Source: Asterella californica (lineage: Eukaryota; Streptophyta; Marchantiopsida; Marchantiales; Aytoniaceae). From it: a DNA stretch of 64,000 nt. The stretch is taken from assembly GCA_036924285.1 (NCBI GenBank), contig JAYKYS010000005.1:2480001-2544000 (forward strand), in the 5' to 3' direction. Every line of letters starts with the position of its first letter. Positions within the stretch are counted from its first letter, which is position 1. A program made the position numbers and the translations under genes. A model generated the notes under the pieces. The model had not been told where the DNA came from, searched no databases, and saw only the letters and a list, made by a program, of their open reading frames with translations. Positions 23,045 to 35,203 of this stretch are shown here, in pieces.

Positions 23045-25479
23045 GGTTCATGGATGCCTGGAATTTGGTGATACCGTGGCCGCCTTGAACCTTCTGGTCT
23101 AGCCTAATGTTGTTCGAGTAGGGCTGACAGTGGACGGATGTCAGTGATCAACATTCACAGAGTAGGCGGGATTCATAAGTGGATTTCTACTGTCTCTTGA
23201 TGAGTGCATACGCCCGGTATCCACCCGTCAGTCCCCACTCCACGTTGGCACGAATGACCCTTTTTCCCTTGAGTGTTATCCAAGTTGACGTATGCCGCTT
23301 CATGCTTGGTACTCTTTTCTGACCATATTCTCCACTAGAAACAAATGTATTGCGACTCACTGCCACTATACGGTGTACAGCTAGGGTCTCGACTTGTGGT
23401 CCCGGTCCCGGAATTGCGTGAAGGGATAGCTGCAGTACTGAACTGGAACGTATTTAGTGAAGCGTTTCTTCCCTCTACGTGGTAGGTATACAGTAGTTCG
23501 TTAACTCTAGTCCTATTATTGATGTCGTGCGAGTCTGAATCCTCCGATCAATCCGATCCTCCGATTGTAAATAACAAGAGGTTGTACGGCACAGCAACTA
23601 ATACAGGTCGAGTTAACGTGTTCGTTTATGTAAGTATGGACGTTGAACCTTCTAATGCTATTTAGAGAAGATCTCGTTAACATTTACTTAGCTTTATTCC
23701 AAGATTAAGCTGGCCTATAAGTTCTTGTGGCGGCGGTCTGGCTGGGAAGGAACAGGAAATCTTACACAGCGGAATTTCGAAATTCTAAAGACACGTTTTT
23801 AAGAGTCTTCAAGCTAACGACGAAACCGACCAGTCTGACAAATGACGAGTTAGAGTCCAGAGTCCAGTAGGATTATACATGTTTTGCCTCCAAGCATACA
23901 GTAGATCGGAACTGATCGTGCACAGATCTGAAAGAGAACGTACAGATTTTGTCTTGCTGAGTCTGGTCTCCAAACGTTCCCAGGGTTTTACATCCGTGCC
24001 CGCGGGAGGCATTTCATCGTGAGTCACTTGAACGACAGTATTGTAACGTGTCTTATTAGAACGCAACCTCATCTTCCGTGCGTCCGTTTACGGACAGACT
24101 GCTAAATTATGGACAGTATGTATAGCTGGACCCTCGTGTTACAATTGCTTAGTCGATAGAGGCGATAGCAGATAGTACTTGAAACCTCGTATAAAAGTAT
24201 GAAAACGTATTCTTTCCTCGTAATGTTCTTTGAATTTAAAGAAAATATCTTATTTGCTCCAAAAACCTTTAAAAAATTCATTTTAATATTTCTCTTTTAG
24301 TACTAAATAGTTTGGTTAGAGATGAATCATAACTTGTAAATCTGTTATGATTCATCTTTAATTTCATTTCTTATTTCACAGATTTCACATTGAGATGAAG
24401 AAATGATCACAATTTACTGTAGTGAAGTTGCGCACTATCAACAATGTGCGGAAATGAGAAGCTCTAGAATTCTGATGGTAAAAGTATCTGTGCTGAAATG
24501 CCTCGTGCAAGAACAGCGGCATACCCTTTCCAGGGTTACCTGCTGAATTTCCCTGCGACTCTAGGTGAAGACGGTCTCGTTCGAAGTTTAGCCGGTATAA
24601 ATCATGATTTCTTTATATGTAACTTAACTTAATTAGTTATAATTTCGTATAAATCAATATCAAATTATAAATTCACAAAATCCCCGGCAGGGTATCCAAA
24701 GAACGGCGGCAGTGCTCTACCTAAAGAGGTCTAGTGATTATCTTTTTGCATTTTGAAGTACTTATGTAGGTGAGCATAATGGATGTGTGTGGTTAATATG
24801 GCGGCGCAGCCGAAAGATAATACGCCGGGACAAGAAAATGAAATATATGAATAATAGGAATAGATTGAGAAAGGAAGAGAGAAGTGAATTTAGTGAAACG
24901 TAGTGAGAAGGAGAAGAAGGAGAAAACATAAAAAGGTATGAGAGTAAATACAAATGAAAGAACAAAGCGAAAAAATAATGGAAACGAAAGACAATCAGAT
25001 GAGAGAAAGATAAATAGGTTTAGTTATACACAGCAATGATTTTTAAATATTTAACTAGTTTTTCTCCTAATGAGTTGGAGTGAGAAGAAGTTTAGGAGAA
25101 TAATTATGTACTTGCCCCCAGTAAAAATGATGACCATAGTTGGAGGGTGACAAGCCAGTGACCAAGGATGTGTGAGCGAGTTTCTTTGCGATGAATAGGA
25201 GATTCAGCAATATTAAAACGCATGAAATAAGAACCAATGGCCATGTGGTTTGTTCTTAATTAAATGAAGAAAGAAGTAATTTCTGCCCGGTTTTAATCTA
25301 TATGATCTATAGGTAGATCAGAGTAGATTTCCAGACAGGGTATTATAAGCGTTAGCCGAGAGCGGGTAGGTTTATAGATCTCATAGTTAATTATTATATC
25401 TATAAGAGAGTTCAAAAAGAAAACCATAAGTGAAATTATTGTCATGACAACTCGGAAGTATATCACTACCGTCTGGATG
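23045..25479. other. Intergenic DNA with one strong hairpin
   Basis: No gene is supported. A perfect 14-bp stem (AGATGAATCATAAC, 24320-24333, and its inverse 24344-24357, loop of 10) lies in an AT-rich stretch. Open frames such as 23809-24072 show no known motif. Confidence 0.45.
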
Positions 25480-26440
25480 TTAAATAAATTACATGCTTAA
25501 TTTATTATCTAACCTTTCCGGGTGGAACGGTTAAGTAGTAAATTAACTACTCAGTTTCAGAACAGTGATAGGTGAATAAACATTGGATACTGTCTCTAAT
25601 ATATTTTCTGTTGCTAGCGTTTTCATGGAATGAATTGGATGCACATTTTTCTCTCTCAAACCTTTCTACCATTTGTATATTTTTACATTAATCGAGTATA
25701 TATTGTAGCCAGTCATGGGACTGACCAAGTTACTTCTTTGGCGCAGGTGTTCGGTCAAATTAAAAGATCGTCGCATGGTCTGACAAAGTAAACAACTGCA
25801 GCTATCCAATTGATGAGGAACTAAAACGTGAGATAGTTGGACAACAGCAAAAGGATGATTTGTTATGAATGTAAACTAGAGTAATTAAACAGTATGTCGT
25901 AAACTTGATAACGAATAGAGATACATAGCGATGAGAGATCAGGTATAGAATTTGAATCTTGATATTCATGATTATTCACCTCTTCCATCTGAAGATAGAA
26001 GAGGGCTACAAGTTTCATTTATTACCTAACCTTTCCGACGAGAAGGGTTAGGTAATTAATTAATGTATTAATTAATATATGGTTCTAGTCAAGTAGGCTC
26101 TCGCACTTGTACCCCTGAAGCACAAAGTCCTGAACTCCACTTATGGGTTTTCTAACCACGTTTCTACGTTTCCAGGAACAACTAATATTTAATATTTAAA
26201 TTATTATTGAATTTACTTAGAATATCTATATAACAATTATAATATCTCTTATAACATAAGGAGTAAAAGTTCCAGAGAATCGATTGAGCATGGTTATTCA
26301 CTGCGGATGGGAAGGGTTAGAATATTAATTAACGTCCTCAGTAAACGGCGCGATATAATAATTAGGGCTCCGGACTTATACCCCAGGAACGCACCAGCCC
26401 GCTCTTCACTTATGGATTCTCTCCTGATGAGTTGGCTACT
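25480..26440. repeat. Cluster of short CCTAACC/GGTTAGG hairpin repeats
   Basis: Hairpin words TTACCTAACCTTT...AAGGGTTAGGTAA occur at about 26022-26055. Related versions lie near 25500-25550 (ATCTAACCTTTCC...GGAACGGTTAAG), 26305-26325 and 29065-29122. Each is followed within 60-110 bp by a (C/A)AC(T)TTATGG(G/A)TT word. This is a degenerate dispersed family with a conserved hairpin at one end. Confidence 0.5.
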
Positions 26441-27272
26441 CCGAGAAAGATTAACATATAATATTTATGAAATAATTTAATTTTCTATAATAGCTTATAA
26501 GAATAAATTTTTATAACACTTACACGTATTCTGATAAGAGAAAACGAAATTCACTGTACAAGGCAGTGAGAAATGATATTATTCAGTTTTACTACTGTGT
26601 TGTTTCGTGAGGATGCTTGGATTGTATATTATGTTTCGTTGTATGTTTACACGTAAAGATCTATACAGTTTGAACAAATACAGAGCTCCAGTTTATTACT
26701 GCGTGTGAAAGCTAGAACCTCCGGCCAAGAATAAGATTCTTCTCCTGCGAGAAACTGTTACAATCACGGCCAAGAGTTCACGTAAGTTTTCTACGAATCT
26801 CCGGATGCGTTCGTAGGACAACTCTGCGAGTGTTTTTTATCACTTTCTTTCATTCAGCCTTGTATTTGTTTGTAGTAAGACAATGTAGGATTTAAATTTA
26901 AATTTTTTATTTTTTTAATATTCACTTCACAGATATAATAGTAAGAGATTCACTGCTGTACACAAAGTTTCCCTTCAACAAATACTACGGTTTCCCTTCG
27001 AACGTTAGAGAATCTTCTTTCTTAGCATTTGATATATCGTGAGGCTTAAAAGTAAAAAATTTAATTTTAATCAAATTTGATAATTAACTATGATCTCACT
27101 GTAACATAAATGTATTTTTGGATCCCATAGTATAAGATGAGGTCTGGGATGTGAAGTTCATTCCAGTCTTCACTTCAGAAGTTCAAAGAATCAGATGTCA
27201 TTTTTTTCACATCTTCTACTTTATGATCGTATTGTCTGCAATCGTAAACTAGAAGATGTGAGAAAAACTAGA

Positions 27273-27505
27273 CAATATTCATTAGCTACGTGGACTGCAC
27301 TCACGGTCCTCGTTTGGACTAGGGTGATGTGACCATCTAGATTAATGTTTTCTGTTTCTAAGTGATCAGTGTTGACTATGATCAGTTGTCGATGATACTA
27401 TAGAAGTAGATAATCATTAGCTACGTGGATTGCACTCACTGTCCTCGATTGGACTAGAGTGATTTGATCATTCGGACTAGTGTGGTCTATTTCTAAGCGA
27501 CAAAA
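27273..27505. repeat. Two-copy tandem repeat, unit about 135 bp
   Basis: The copies start near 27278 and 27413. They share ATTAGCTACGTGGA(C/T)TGCACTCAC, GTCCTCG(T/A)TTGGACTAG, GTGAT.TGA(C/T)CAT and TCTATTTCTAAG/CTGTTTCTAAG words in the same order. Confidence 0.75.
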
Positions 27506-28149
27506 GAACGAACATGGAGACAGATAGACCTTCAAACAAGAAGAGTGAGAGAACATCGAAAACACTTCTATGATGTTATATACTAGAGGTATAAAAAAAA
27601 TTTTGAAACCGAGAGATCCTTGTTCAAAGTTGACACAAGATCAGTACATAATTGTAAGAACACTATAGGAGACGTTCATGTGCTTGTGTAATGCAAGCAT
27701 GCATTTGTGTACAACATCTCAATGATGAAATGACACTTCACAAGCACAAGAAAATATAACACCCGGAGTGATGTTCAAGTACTCCTGAAATCAAACTGGA
27801 AAGATGTTTCCACGTGTCTTACTACTTCATCATGTGTGGTATATGACATTTGACACTAATGGAGATTAAGGAGAGACGTAAAACACTCAATGGTCTAGCT
27901 AAGGAGACATTGCACGACGCACATGTTGAAATTCCAATTAGTCATTAGAGTAGAATCATATGTCAATAGCGATCGAGAATACATCTTATGAGATGATGAT
28001 GTTGGCAACATTGTTCTTTCACAAGGTTCAAACGTTTTATCGTCTTTGACAAAAGATGTTCGAGTCAAGAAGAACGACCAAGAGGGCGAAGTCATATCTA
28101 AGAGAATATTCTTATTCTTTTCTATGAATCACAACAACTGATGAGTATT

Positions 28150-28610
28150 GATCTATGGTTTGTGTGGTGAATGGAGGGTCTTTTCATTCTATGTGTCATC
28201 CTCTTGTCATCAAATCAGTGAATTTTTCAAAGAATATTGTTGGGTACAAGCTCACACTTGATTACAAGTTGAGAGGAGGCGGCGAAGAAGATCATGTTTC
28301 TCAAAGAAACAGATTGTAAGATGACTATCTCTTGCGATGGATGGACTAATGTTCAAGATAGACCACAAATGAACATCATGGTGCTCAACAAATTTGGTGA
28401 ACTCTTTGTCCGAGCTTTGAATGGGAGTAACTGAAGAATGCAAAATGGGTAGCAAATTGTATAATAGAGGAGTTAGAGAAGTTGGTTCCAAGTTGAGTGT
28501 TGCAATTCATAGCTAATAATGCTATCCTGAACGTCCTTGCCAGAAAGTTGGTGATGGAGAAATTTCTGCATATCATATGGGAGGTTGTACGACCCATGAT
28601 ATGCATACAA
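28150..28610 (+). pseudogene. hAT-like (DUF659) transposase remnant
   Basis: Pieces of a DUF659-type transposase are readable in shifted frames. FHSMCHPLV and VGYKLTLDYKLRG come from 28183-28285. DCKMTISCDGWTNVQDRPQ then continues to VLNKFGELFVRAL (28312-28435), where the DGWT..Q.RP signature and its acidic residue are diagnostic. EELEKLVPS, VLQFIANNAILNVLA and MEKFLHIIWE (28465-28590) match the following DNA-binding/catalytic stretch. Frameshifts and stops break the frame, so it is dead. The terminal repeats of the parent element were not located. Confidence 0.75.
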
Positions 28611-30589
28611 CATGAACTTCTGGTCGAGGAAAAGAAGAATACAAACTAATTCTAAAGATGAAAAATTCAGGTTTTCATTCCTTCATCCACTCGGTATGTA
28701 ATTTGATTGTAAATTAGTTTTGTAAATGGACTATAGATACACATTGTGTATATGATGATTTCTGTATGCAGGATAGTTCATATATTTTAGACATGCATTT
28801 GTATGTCTACGAATTTGTATGTCCGAAGACCTATAGATGATTAGCTCCTTATCCCATGAAGATATATGTGTTAGCTTTAACTGTACTCTACCCACTCTAA
28901 GGTGACATCTGATTTTTTCTCAAATATCCTCAAAAATATGTCATCTTCAAAAATAAGAGAATACTCTAATACATGAAGTGAACTGAGGTAAATGATTATT
29001 ATACATGCATGTTCGGAAGTTTATGCACACAAGCTTATAGAAGAATATATGGTTTAATATTTTTACCTAATCCTTCCATTCAGAAGGATTAGATACTAAA
29101 AGACGGAAGGGTTAGGTAATATATTAAAAAATTTGAGCAGATTGCCGCACTTTTATATCAAATGTGCGTGGACCCCCTCAACTTATGAGTTAAGTCTAGC
29201 TCTTATCGCCACGGTTGGTCCAGCTAACAGCTAATAAATAAAGATAAACTTAGAATACTATTATCATCTAACACATATATCTTTTCTGATATCATAAAGA
29301 AAACAAAAGTCCTCCAAAGTCCATCAAGCATGCACGTTAACGCATACATGTTCAGAAGAGAGGAATATCTGCATGTGGTTTAATTTATTATTTAAAATTT
29401 TTTCCAAAAGAATTAATTAATTAATTAATTAATTAATTAAATGATTAAATGAGTTGAATAGACTCCCTCCACTTGTGGATTAAGTCTAGCTCTTATTTCA
29501 ACTGTTGTTCTAATAAACATATAATAATTAAAGAAAAATTTAATTATTTTACCAAGTTAAAATACAATTACCATCTAACACATATATACTTTTTGATATC
29601 ATGAAAATAACGTTTGACCTGTAAATAATCTCTTTTCGTAGCGATTACCGAGTGCTTTCTAACAAGTCGTAGCACGCATCAATACGACCTTGTGTACGAA
29701 GATACATGTATATAAATAAACTGAGAGGTGATAACTTCTAAGTACCTTTTGGGACTCCGTCCCTCTGAAAATTAACTACTACGGGTTGCTAAGAAAACAT
29801 ATACTGAAAAGTGCGATTTAACAAATATTGTATACAGTAGTGCTATATTCATCACAAAGAGATATATAAAAGTATGTTTCTGGTGAAATATAAGGTCAAA
29901 TGATTATTATCATAAGAGCAAAAGGCTTTTATGGCTGATACTTTTTAAGAGTATTGCTCTTAGATCTAAACAGGAGCAAACTTTTCTCCTGAGAACTAAA
30001 TTGGAAGAGTATGACGTATCAAACTTAGCATCAATAGAGAATATTCTGTCTCCCTCGGGCGAGAGTTACCACTTCGGGCAGGTACCTCTTGAGGTCCTTG
30101 CAGGAACCGCCAACGAGTCTTCTTTCACCTCCCGTGTGGTTGAATTCAGTTTGAATTATGCATACTCCAACAGTAACATTCATTTGAGGCAAGACACGAG
30201 TTTAGAATAAATACAAAATATTTTCAAATAAAGGTGTAACCATTTTTTTTGAATATTAATTTTTGCTCCCGTTTGGAGTTGAAAGTCCGTAATAAAACTG
30301 TCACCGCACTATGTTCAATTTTTTATTTTCCAGTCGGTCTAAGCTCTCTCTACAGTTAGGGAGTAATCTTTATACATTTTTCCTTGTTTTTCAGTTAATA
30401 GTCTTTTTTAAGTTCTGGCTTTGATAATAATGATGAGTTCTTTTAAGAAAAGAACTGCAAGACCCAAAAACAGAAGCAAGTACGATATAACTAGATTGCT
30501 ATCACAAAAATCTAAAATAAGCCACCCATATGAAACTGCTTTGGGAACAATAATTTTCTAAAAGGATATAAAACAAGGACATACGCTTG
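28611..30589. other. AT-rich intergenic DNA
   Basis: No gene is supported. It includes hairpin-repeat relatives at about 29060-29125 and 29440-29510 (shared word AAGTCTAGCTCTTAT at 29190 and 29483) and an AATT microsatellite at about 29408-29441. Confidence 0.4.
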
Positions 30590-30845
30590 CAGTGGAATTA
30601 TTAGCTTTACGTTGATGATTTATCCAGATCTATACTTTTTTTTTCTAGTTTTCACAACGGCTCCATCCATCTGGTACTTTTCTCTTTTCGGTTTTCACAT
30701 GTCTCTTTTCGGTTTTCACATGAACTCCATCTGTCCGTCCCTTTGCATAACCAAAAAGTCTTTTTTTTCGACGTATAGCTATGTTAACGCATAGCAAAAA
30801 CATATTTAAGTAAGCTTAACGCCGTTATGACCAACGCATAGCAAA
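30590..30845 (-). repeat. Dispersed repeat family D, inverted copy
   Basis: It reads in the opposite orientation to the copies at 2068-2340 and 49930-50150. It starts with the inverse of CCACTGCAAGC (CTTGCAGTGGAATTATTAGC) and ends with the TATAGCTATGTTAACGCATAGCA word. The centre holds a tandem CTCTTTTCGGTTTTCACATG (30684-30722). Confidence 0.5.
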
Positions 30846-31828
30846 AGCATAACTGAATGAGCTTAGTGCGGGTATGGACTAACCCTGAACCACGGTTAGG
30901 CAATAAAAAACCAAAACCTTACTAGCTCGACATCAAATGCCCCCACATGTTGTCAGTCATTACTGTTTCAGAGCTAGGGTAAAGTTGTGAGGATTATTCC
31001 TTCCATTAAAAGTTTTCTTTTCCTTTACTTTGACACCTATGATTACTGTACAGTACTTTGACTACTGCTAGAAGACGTACATCGACCCCATAGAAAATGT
31101 ATCCAGAAATTTACTTGACTTCACCTCTAATACGATTGCGGACTTGATCTCATCTTTCTTAACTTTTCGTTACTTGACCACATCTTTAACGAGCAACTTT
31201 TATATAGCATTAACTCAAATAAGAGATAATATGGGTTGATAATCCATTGTAAAGAGATTGTAAATTAAACTTTTCGTGTAAGTATTTGACTAACGATTAA
31301 CATGCACTTCTAGCATTCTGATGAATCTGATTAACATGCACTTCTAGCATTCTGATGAATCTGCATTTTGACCTACTGAACCTACTGCATCCTGTCAAGG
31401 GTGTGATCAAGTAATGTAGAGTTAAGAGGGTGGGGTCAAGTTCGACACACATTAAGGGTGGGGTAAAGTAAATTTCTGAGTAAATTTTCTATGAGGATCG
31501 ATGTAAGTAGTCTAGTAGTAGTCGAAGTACCATACAGTAATCATGGGTGTCAAAGTCAAAGAAAAGAAAATCTCTAACGTTACGCATAACAGAATTGGGT
31601 TAGTGCGGGTATGGGCTAACCCTGAACCACGGTTACCCCATAAACCACCAAAACCTTACTAGCTCGACATCGAATGGCCCCACTTGTTACCAGTCATTAC
31701 TCTGTCAGAGCTAGTTGTGAGGATTGTTCCTTCCATTAGAGATTCTTTTCCCTGACTTTGACACCCATCATCACTGTACTGTACTTCGACTTCTACTGGA
31801 CGACGTACATCGATCCCGATAGTAAATG
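30846..31828. repeat. Compound repeat: direct duplication with inverted arms
   Basis: The block 30846-31103 (AGTGCGGGTATGG..TAACCCTGAACCACGG through GACGTACATCGA) recurs directly at 31584-31828. Between them, 31485-31585 is an inverted copy of the last 90 bp. The stretch 31543-31768 has perfect 16-bp ends, ATGGGTGTCAAAGTCA and its inverse. A foldback element (31104-31478) sits exactly at the right edge of the first copy. Confidence 0.65.
31104..31478. mobile_element. Foldback element, copy F5
   Basis: Ends are CAGAAATTTACTT and its inverse. The left arm has three units (CTTGACTTCACC, CTTGATCTCATC, CTTGACCACATC) about 29-30 bp apart. The right arm has the inverse units (GGGTGTGATCAAG, GGTGGGGTCAAG, GGTGGGGTAAAG). 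The centre holds a 35-bp unit repeated twice (about 31297-31366) and matches the centre of the copy at 12037-12405 in the opposite orientation. Confidence 0.75.
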
Positions 31829-32741
31829 TAACACTTCTGAAGTTGTGCCGTAGACGGAGGAGTTGGGAGACTGGGCACGAGGGAAGAAAGTAGGCCAGGC
31901 CGAGCATGGCAGACAACGGAATGTCATACGGGAAGGTCTGTCTGAAGTGGAAGTGCAGCGAGGCAGAACTCGAGATGAGGGAGGGCAGAGCAGAGCAGTC
32001 GAGCCAAGCCGAGCCAGAATAGAAAAACCGCCCGCCCATTTCATTCGATTGGTTCTGCTACTGCCGCCGCATGGATTCCTAGGAGGACAGCGCGTAGGGA
32101 ACGGAGAAAAGGAGAACGCCCAAGTGATGTGACTTTTCATAAGCCAACAAAAACTTACTGAACGAACTAGGCCTAGTTGATCGATGTTTTAGCTAATATG
32201 ATTAGCGACGGTGGGGTGTTGGTGAATCGAGGCCAACAACTATTCTATCCTATGTACCGTCAAGGACTCAGAGGATTGGACGAGGAAGATGGTACGGTAG
32301 AAGGAATCCTCCTCAGGCTCCCTTCCCATTTCATCATGGAGACGAAGGATAGGGTTTGTAAATTGACAGCAGGAAGAGGAAGGGGCAGAGAAGGTCACGA
32401 AGAAGTGGAAAGAACATAAAATTCAGTGAAGGCGAGTCGGAGGGGAGTAAGTGCGCAGTGGTTGCCCAAGTAACAACCGAATGAGCTGATCGAGTACTCC
32501 TGGCGTCGCCCGCTGGATTCGCTGTCGTGGGATTACCTTATCTCGGAAACGTGCATGATTGTTACTAATCTTAGAGCCGTCAGCCTAAGCTAATCTTAGA
32601 GCCTGCGGAACATGATGCTGATGCTCTTTACCGAGTAAGCGCGATCGTTCTGGACGTTTAGGGATCTGATTGATCCAGTTTCGAAAGACTCGCTCTGCTC
32701 CTAGGACCTTGAACTCCACCCACCACATCTCTTTCGCATAA
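31829..32741. other. GC-richer intergenic block
   Basis: Open frames such as 31863-32132 and 32177-32419 (plus) and 31793-32140 (minus) show no motif I recognise. They may be parts of an untranslated region or of an unrecognised gene. Confidence 0.25.
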
Positions 32742-33886
32742 CTTCGAGGCTCGATCACAGACATCCTCCCGTCTCCTGCTTGATTGTCGCGCTCCAGTTG
32801 TCTTCAGTGGTAGAAGAAGTTGGACACTTATCTAAAGCGATTTGTCGAATGAATCATTTTCCAGTCTATAATCATCTCGTTGTAGCATGTAATCTACTCC
32901 ATCAAGTGCATTCTGAGTTTGGGTGCCTGCGCAGATGAGAAACGGCTTCCATCATGTTCCATGATAGTTGTACTGCCAAAACAGTTGGGAATCTGAATCA
33001 GTCTGAAACAAGAAATTCCACGGTGCTTAGCAAATGCACCTTCCTCTCGGCGACACGCTCACTTTCCAGCAAACTAGATCTGTTTTATATCTTGTGTCTT
33101 TATGTGAAAATGATACCGTGCCACAAAGAAGATTAAGGAACGAACGCATCAGGAATGCATGACTCTGTCATGCCATGAGCAGCGTTCTGATCCCCTCGTG
33201 ATGTGTCCACATCACACTGGCAGCCTTCCGTGGTCTGCACAAGCATATTCCTCCCTTACTGCACAGTTACCTAGACGTACGTAGTTGCGGTTTTAGGTCT
33301 CGACCCAGCCCACTGTCAACTTCATGTTGCCGGGACAGGTACGGTAGTCGAGGTGGGGAGTTTCTGTCTCTTTTTGCTTTTCTATGCAGAGTTCATGCTA
33401 CCTTATTCTCGTCGTAAGAACGAATCAACGCGGCGCAATGAATAGCCAACGGATGGAAAGACATCCATCAAGCCATACAAGGGAGAGAAGGACCCGAAAG
33501 GACAAGCAGCTAACGCCCCAAAGGGATGAAGATCATTGAGGTTAAGCTCCATTTTTTTAGCTCTAAAGTCACTTCTTGTTCTTAAAATATCACACATTAG
33601 TAAATCAAAACTCTTGCATACAACAAGTGGACATGAAATAGCATCACCTACTGCAATTACTCTCTTTTAGACCACGCTTGCTAAAACTCTCTTTAGAGCA
33701 ATGAAAACTTGTTGTCTAAAAAACGTAATGCAAAAAAAAAAGACAAGAGATGATTATGGACTGGAAAATGATTCATTCGACCGATCACTTTAGATAAGTA
33801 TCCAACTTCTTTTATCAATGAAGACAACTAGAACGCGACAATCGAGCAAGAGACATGAAGATGTCTGTGATCAAGCCTCGAAGTGG
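32742..33886. repeat. Long inverted repeat, arms about 140 bp
   Basis: The arms 32742-32882 and about 33746-33886 are inverse complements at roughly 85%. Shared words include TGATTGTCGCG, GTTGTCTTCA, GAAGTTGGA.ACTTATCTAAAG and GAATGAATCATTTTCCAGTC. The 860 bp between them contains a repeat C copy. The right arm overlaps a decayed reverse transcriptase tail, so the structure is probably an inverted duplication of retroelement DNA. Confidence 0.7.
33406..33540 (-). repeat. Dispersed repeat C, copy 1
   Basis: Reading leftwards, CCCTTTGGGGCGTT, CCTTTCGGGTCC, TGTCTTTCCATCCGTTG and CATTGCG(C/T)CGCG occur in this order. The same order is found on the plus strand at 47555-47640 and 51525-51640. At 47.5 kb it follows the reverse transcriptase remnant, so it is probably the 3' part of that element. 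Confidence 0.6.
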
Positions 33887-34145
33887 TATCCTTGACACCT
33901 CTCATGGTAAGCTCAGATACAATCTTCACTAAAAATGTTGAACTCAGAGACTAATAATCTGTATATCTCAAAGATAGGGAGATGAAGCTATGTCCCACCT
34001 GCATACTCTTATACTTGGTCATCTTCGCTGCTGTCGTCATGCCTGTAATCCATCTTAAAGATGGGTGATAACTTATGCCGCCACCGAGTCTCGTGTTGGA
34101 TGCGTGAAGATCACATTTATCATTGAGACCTGATCCTCTCTTTCG
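33660..34145 (-). pseudogene. Reverse transcriptase C-terminal remnant (second copy)
   Basis: On the minus strand this matches 47095-47445 of the plus strand. It decodes in pieces as an MMREDQVSM...THPTRDSVAA-like stretch and ends in the shared TTTTTAGACAACAAGTTT and CTAAAGAGAGTTTT words. It contains extra sequence (the right arm of the 32.7-33.9 kb inverted repeat) not aligned at 47 kb. Heavily broken. Confidence 0.55.
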
Positions 34146-34370
34146 TGCACGTACCGCCTTGTTGCATCAGTGGAAGCTCTTGTTCAGTAGGTCACGAACC
34201 TCACAACGCTAACCTGCAAACCACAATCACACATTAGCGTTCATGCACCACTTATCTTTACTCCATTTGATCCAAACCTGACGCCTTAACTCTCAAGCTC
34301 AACATTCTTTAAGTCTTGACCTAGACCCGGCTAGGTCGATCCCAAAACGTAAGCAAGTCACAACGGATAA
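34146..34370 (-). repeat. Ty3/gypsy family A leader or LTR, copy 1
   Basis: This block recurs in the same orientation at 40945-41170. Shared words are ACCGCCTTGTTGCA, GAAGCTCTTGTTCAGTA, CTCACAACGCTAACCTGCAAA, TTAGCGTTCATGCACCACTTATCTT, GTCTTGACCTAGACC/GTCTCGACCTAGACC and GATCCCAAAAC. At 41 kb it immediately precedes gag on the minus strand. It is therefore a 5' leader or LTR edge, and the word GATTTGCAG|GTTAGCG could be a leader intron acceptor. Confidence 0.55.
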
Positions 34371-34612
34371 AGCTTCATGCTCCATGAGATCATACGAGAA
34401 TCATATCTTTACTGTATCATTGAAGTCTCGCTCTTCAATGACACTTTGTCAAAACCTCTAGACTCTCAAAACTCTTGAGTAATCTTAGGTAGTGGACGGT
34501 CTCTCAAGCTATCACGATTCTTCTCATGTTCTGCAGCAACGATCAAAATCTGAACTGCTCTTCTGTCATCTCTACTACATATCCTAGCATAGGCTGAACC
34601 ATCATCCATAAC

Positions 34613-35203
34613 TCATGTCTTCATTCTAACAGCAGTAATGTATGGCTGCTTTAGAATGATAAGATATGTTGACATATCCTGCACAAAGAAACCCTGAACA
34701 TCATTGATGTCACCCATGGTTACCTTGATGTTGAAACCAGCACCATAGAGTTCTCCTCTCTGGTTGTTGACAGCACGAATAAGCCATCCATGGTCACTGT
34801 CTATGAACCACCTCCCACGCTTGTACAACTCTTTAGACACTAGATTAATCTCTGAGTCGTGATTAATCAATGCCACCACAGATTCCTCTAGATCTCCCAG
34901 CTTCACTAAGATCTCTGTGGTTGCTCTAGCCTAATGGTTGTGAGAATAATGACTCTTCTGTGACGCTTCCATCTCATCTTCAAACCTCACGTGCTGATAT
35001 GATCTCCCTTCTGATACTTGAGAGCAGTAACCAACAATGTCATCTTCTTCATCTTTTGACAGTTTGGTCCTTACAGCGCTAAGCGTAGCTGCTTCATCCA
35101 AAATCTGACGTTTCCTCTTGATACTATCTATGATGGTGTAGTGCTCAAGATACCAGTTGTAGGGAAGAGGATCAAGCTCTTCAGAAGGAGAGAGAATGAT
35201 CAT
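34613..35203 (-). pseudogene. Ty3/gypsy family A gag/protease fragment
   Basis: The minus strand encodes the gag-protease junction of a Ty3/gypsy polyprotein. It reads SIKRKRQILDEA, DIVGYCSQVSEG and VRFEDEMEAS, then after a stop KLGDLEESVVALI, INLVSKELYKRGRW, HGWLIRAVNNQRGELYGA and FFVQDMSTYLIIL.QPYITAVRM. The catalytic position of the retropepsin reads HDSE rather than D(S/T/H)G, so the active-site motif is altered. Stops and truncation make it non-functional. Confidence 0.8.
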
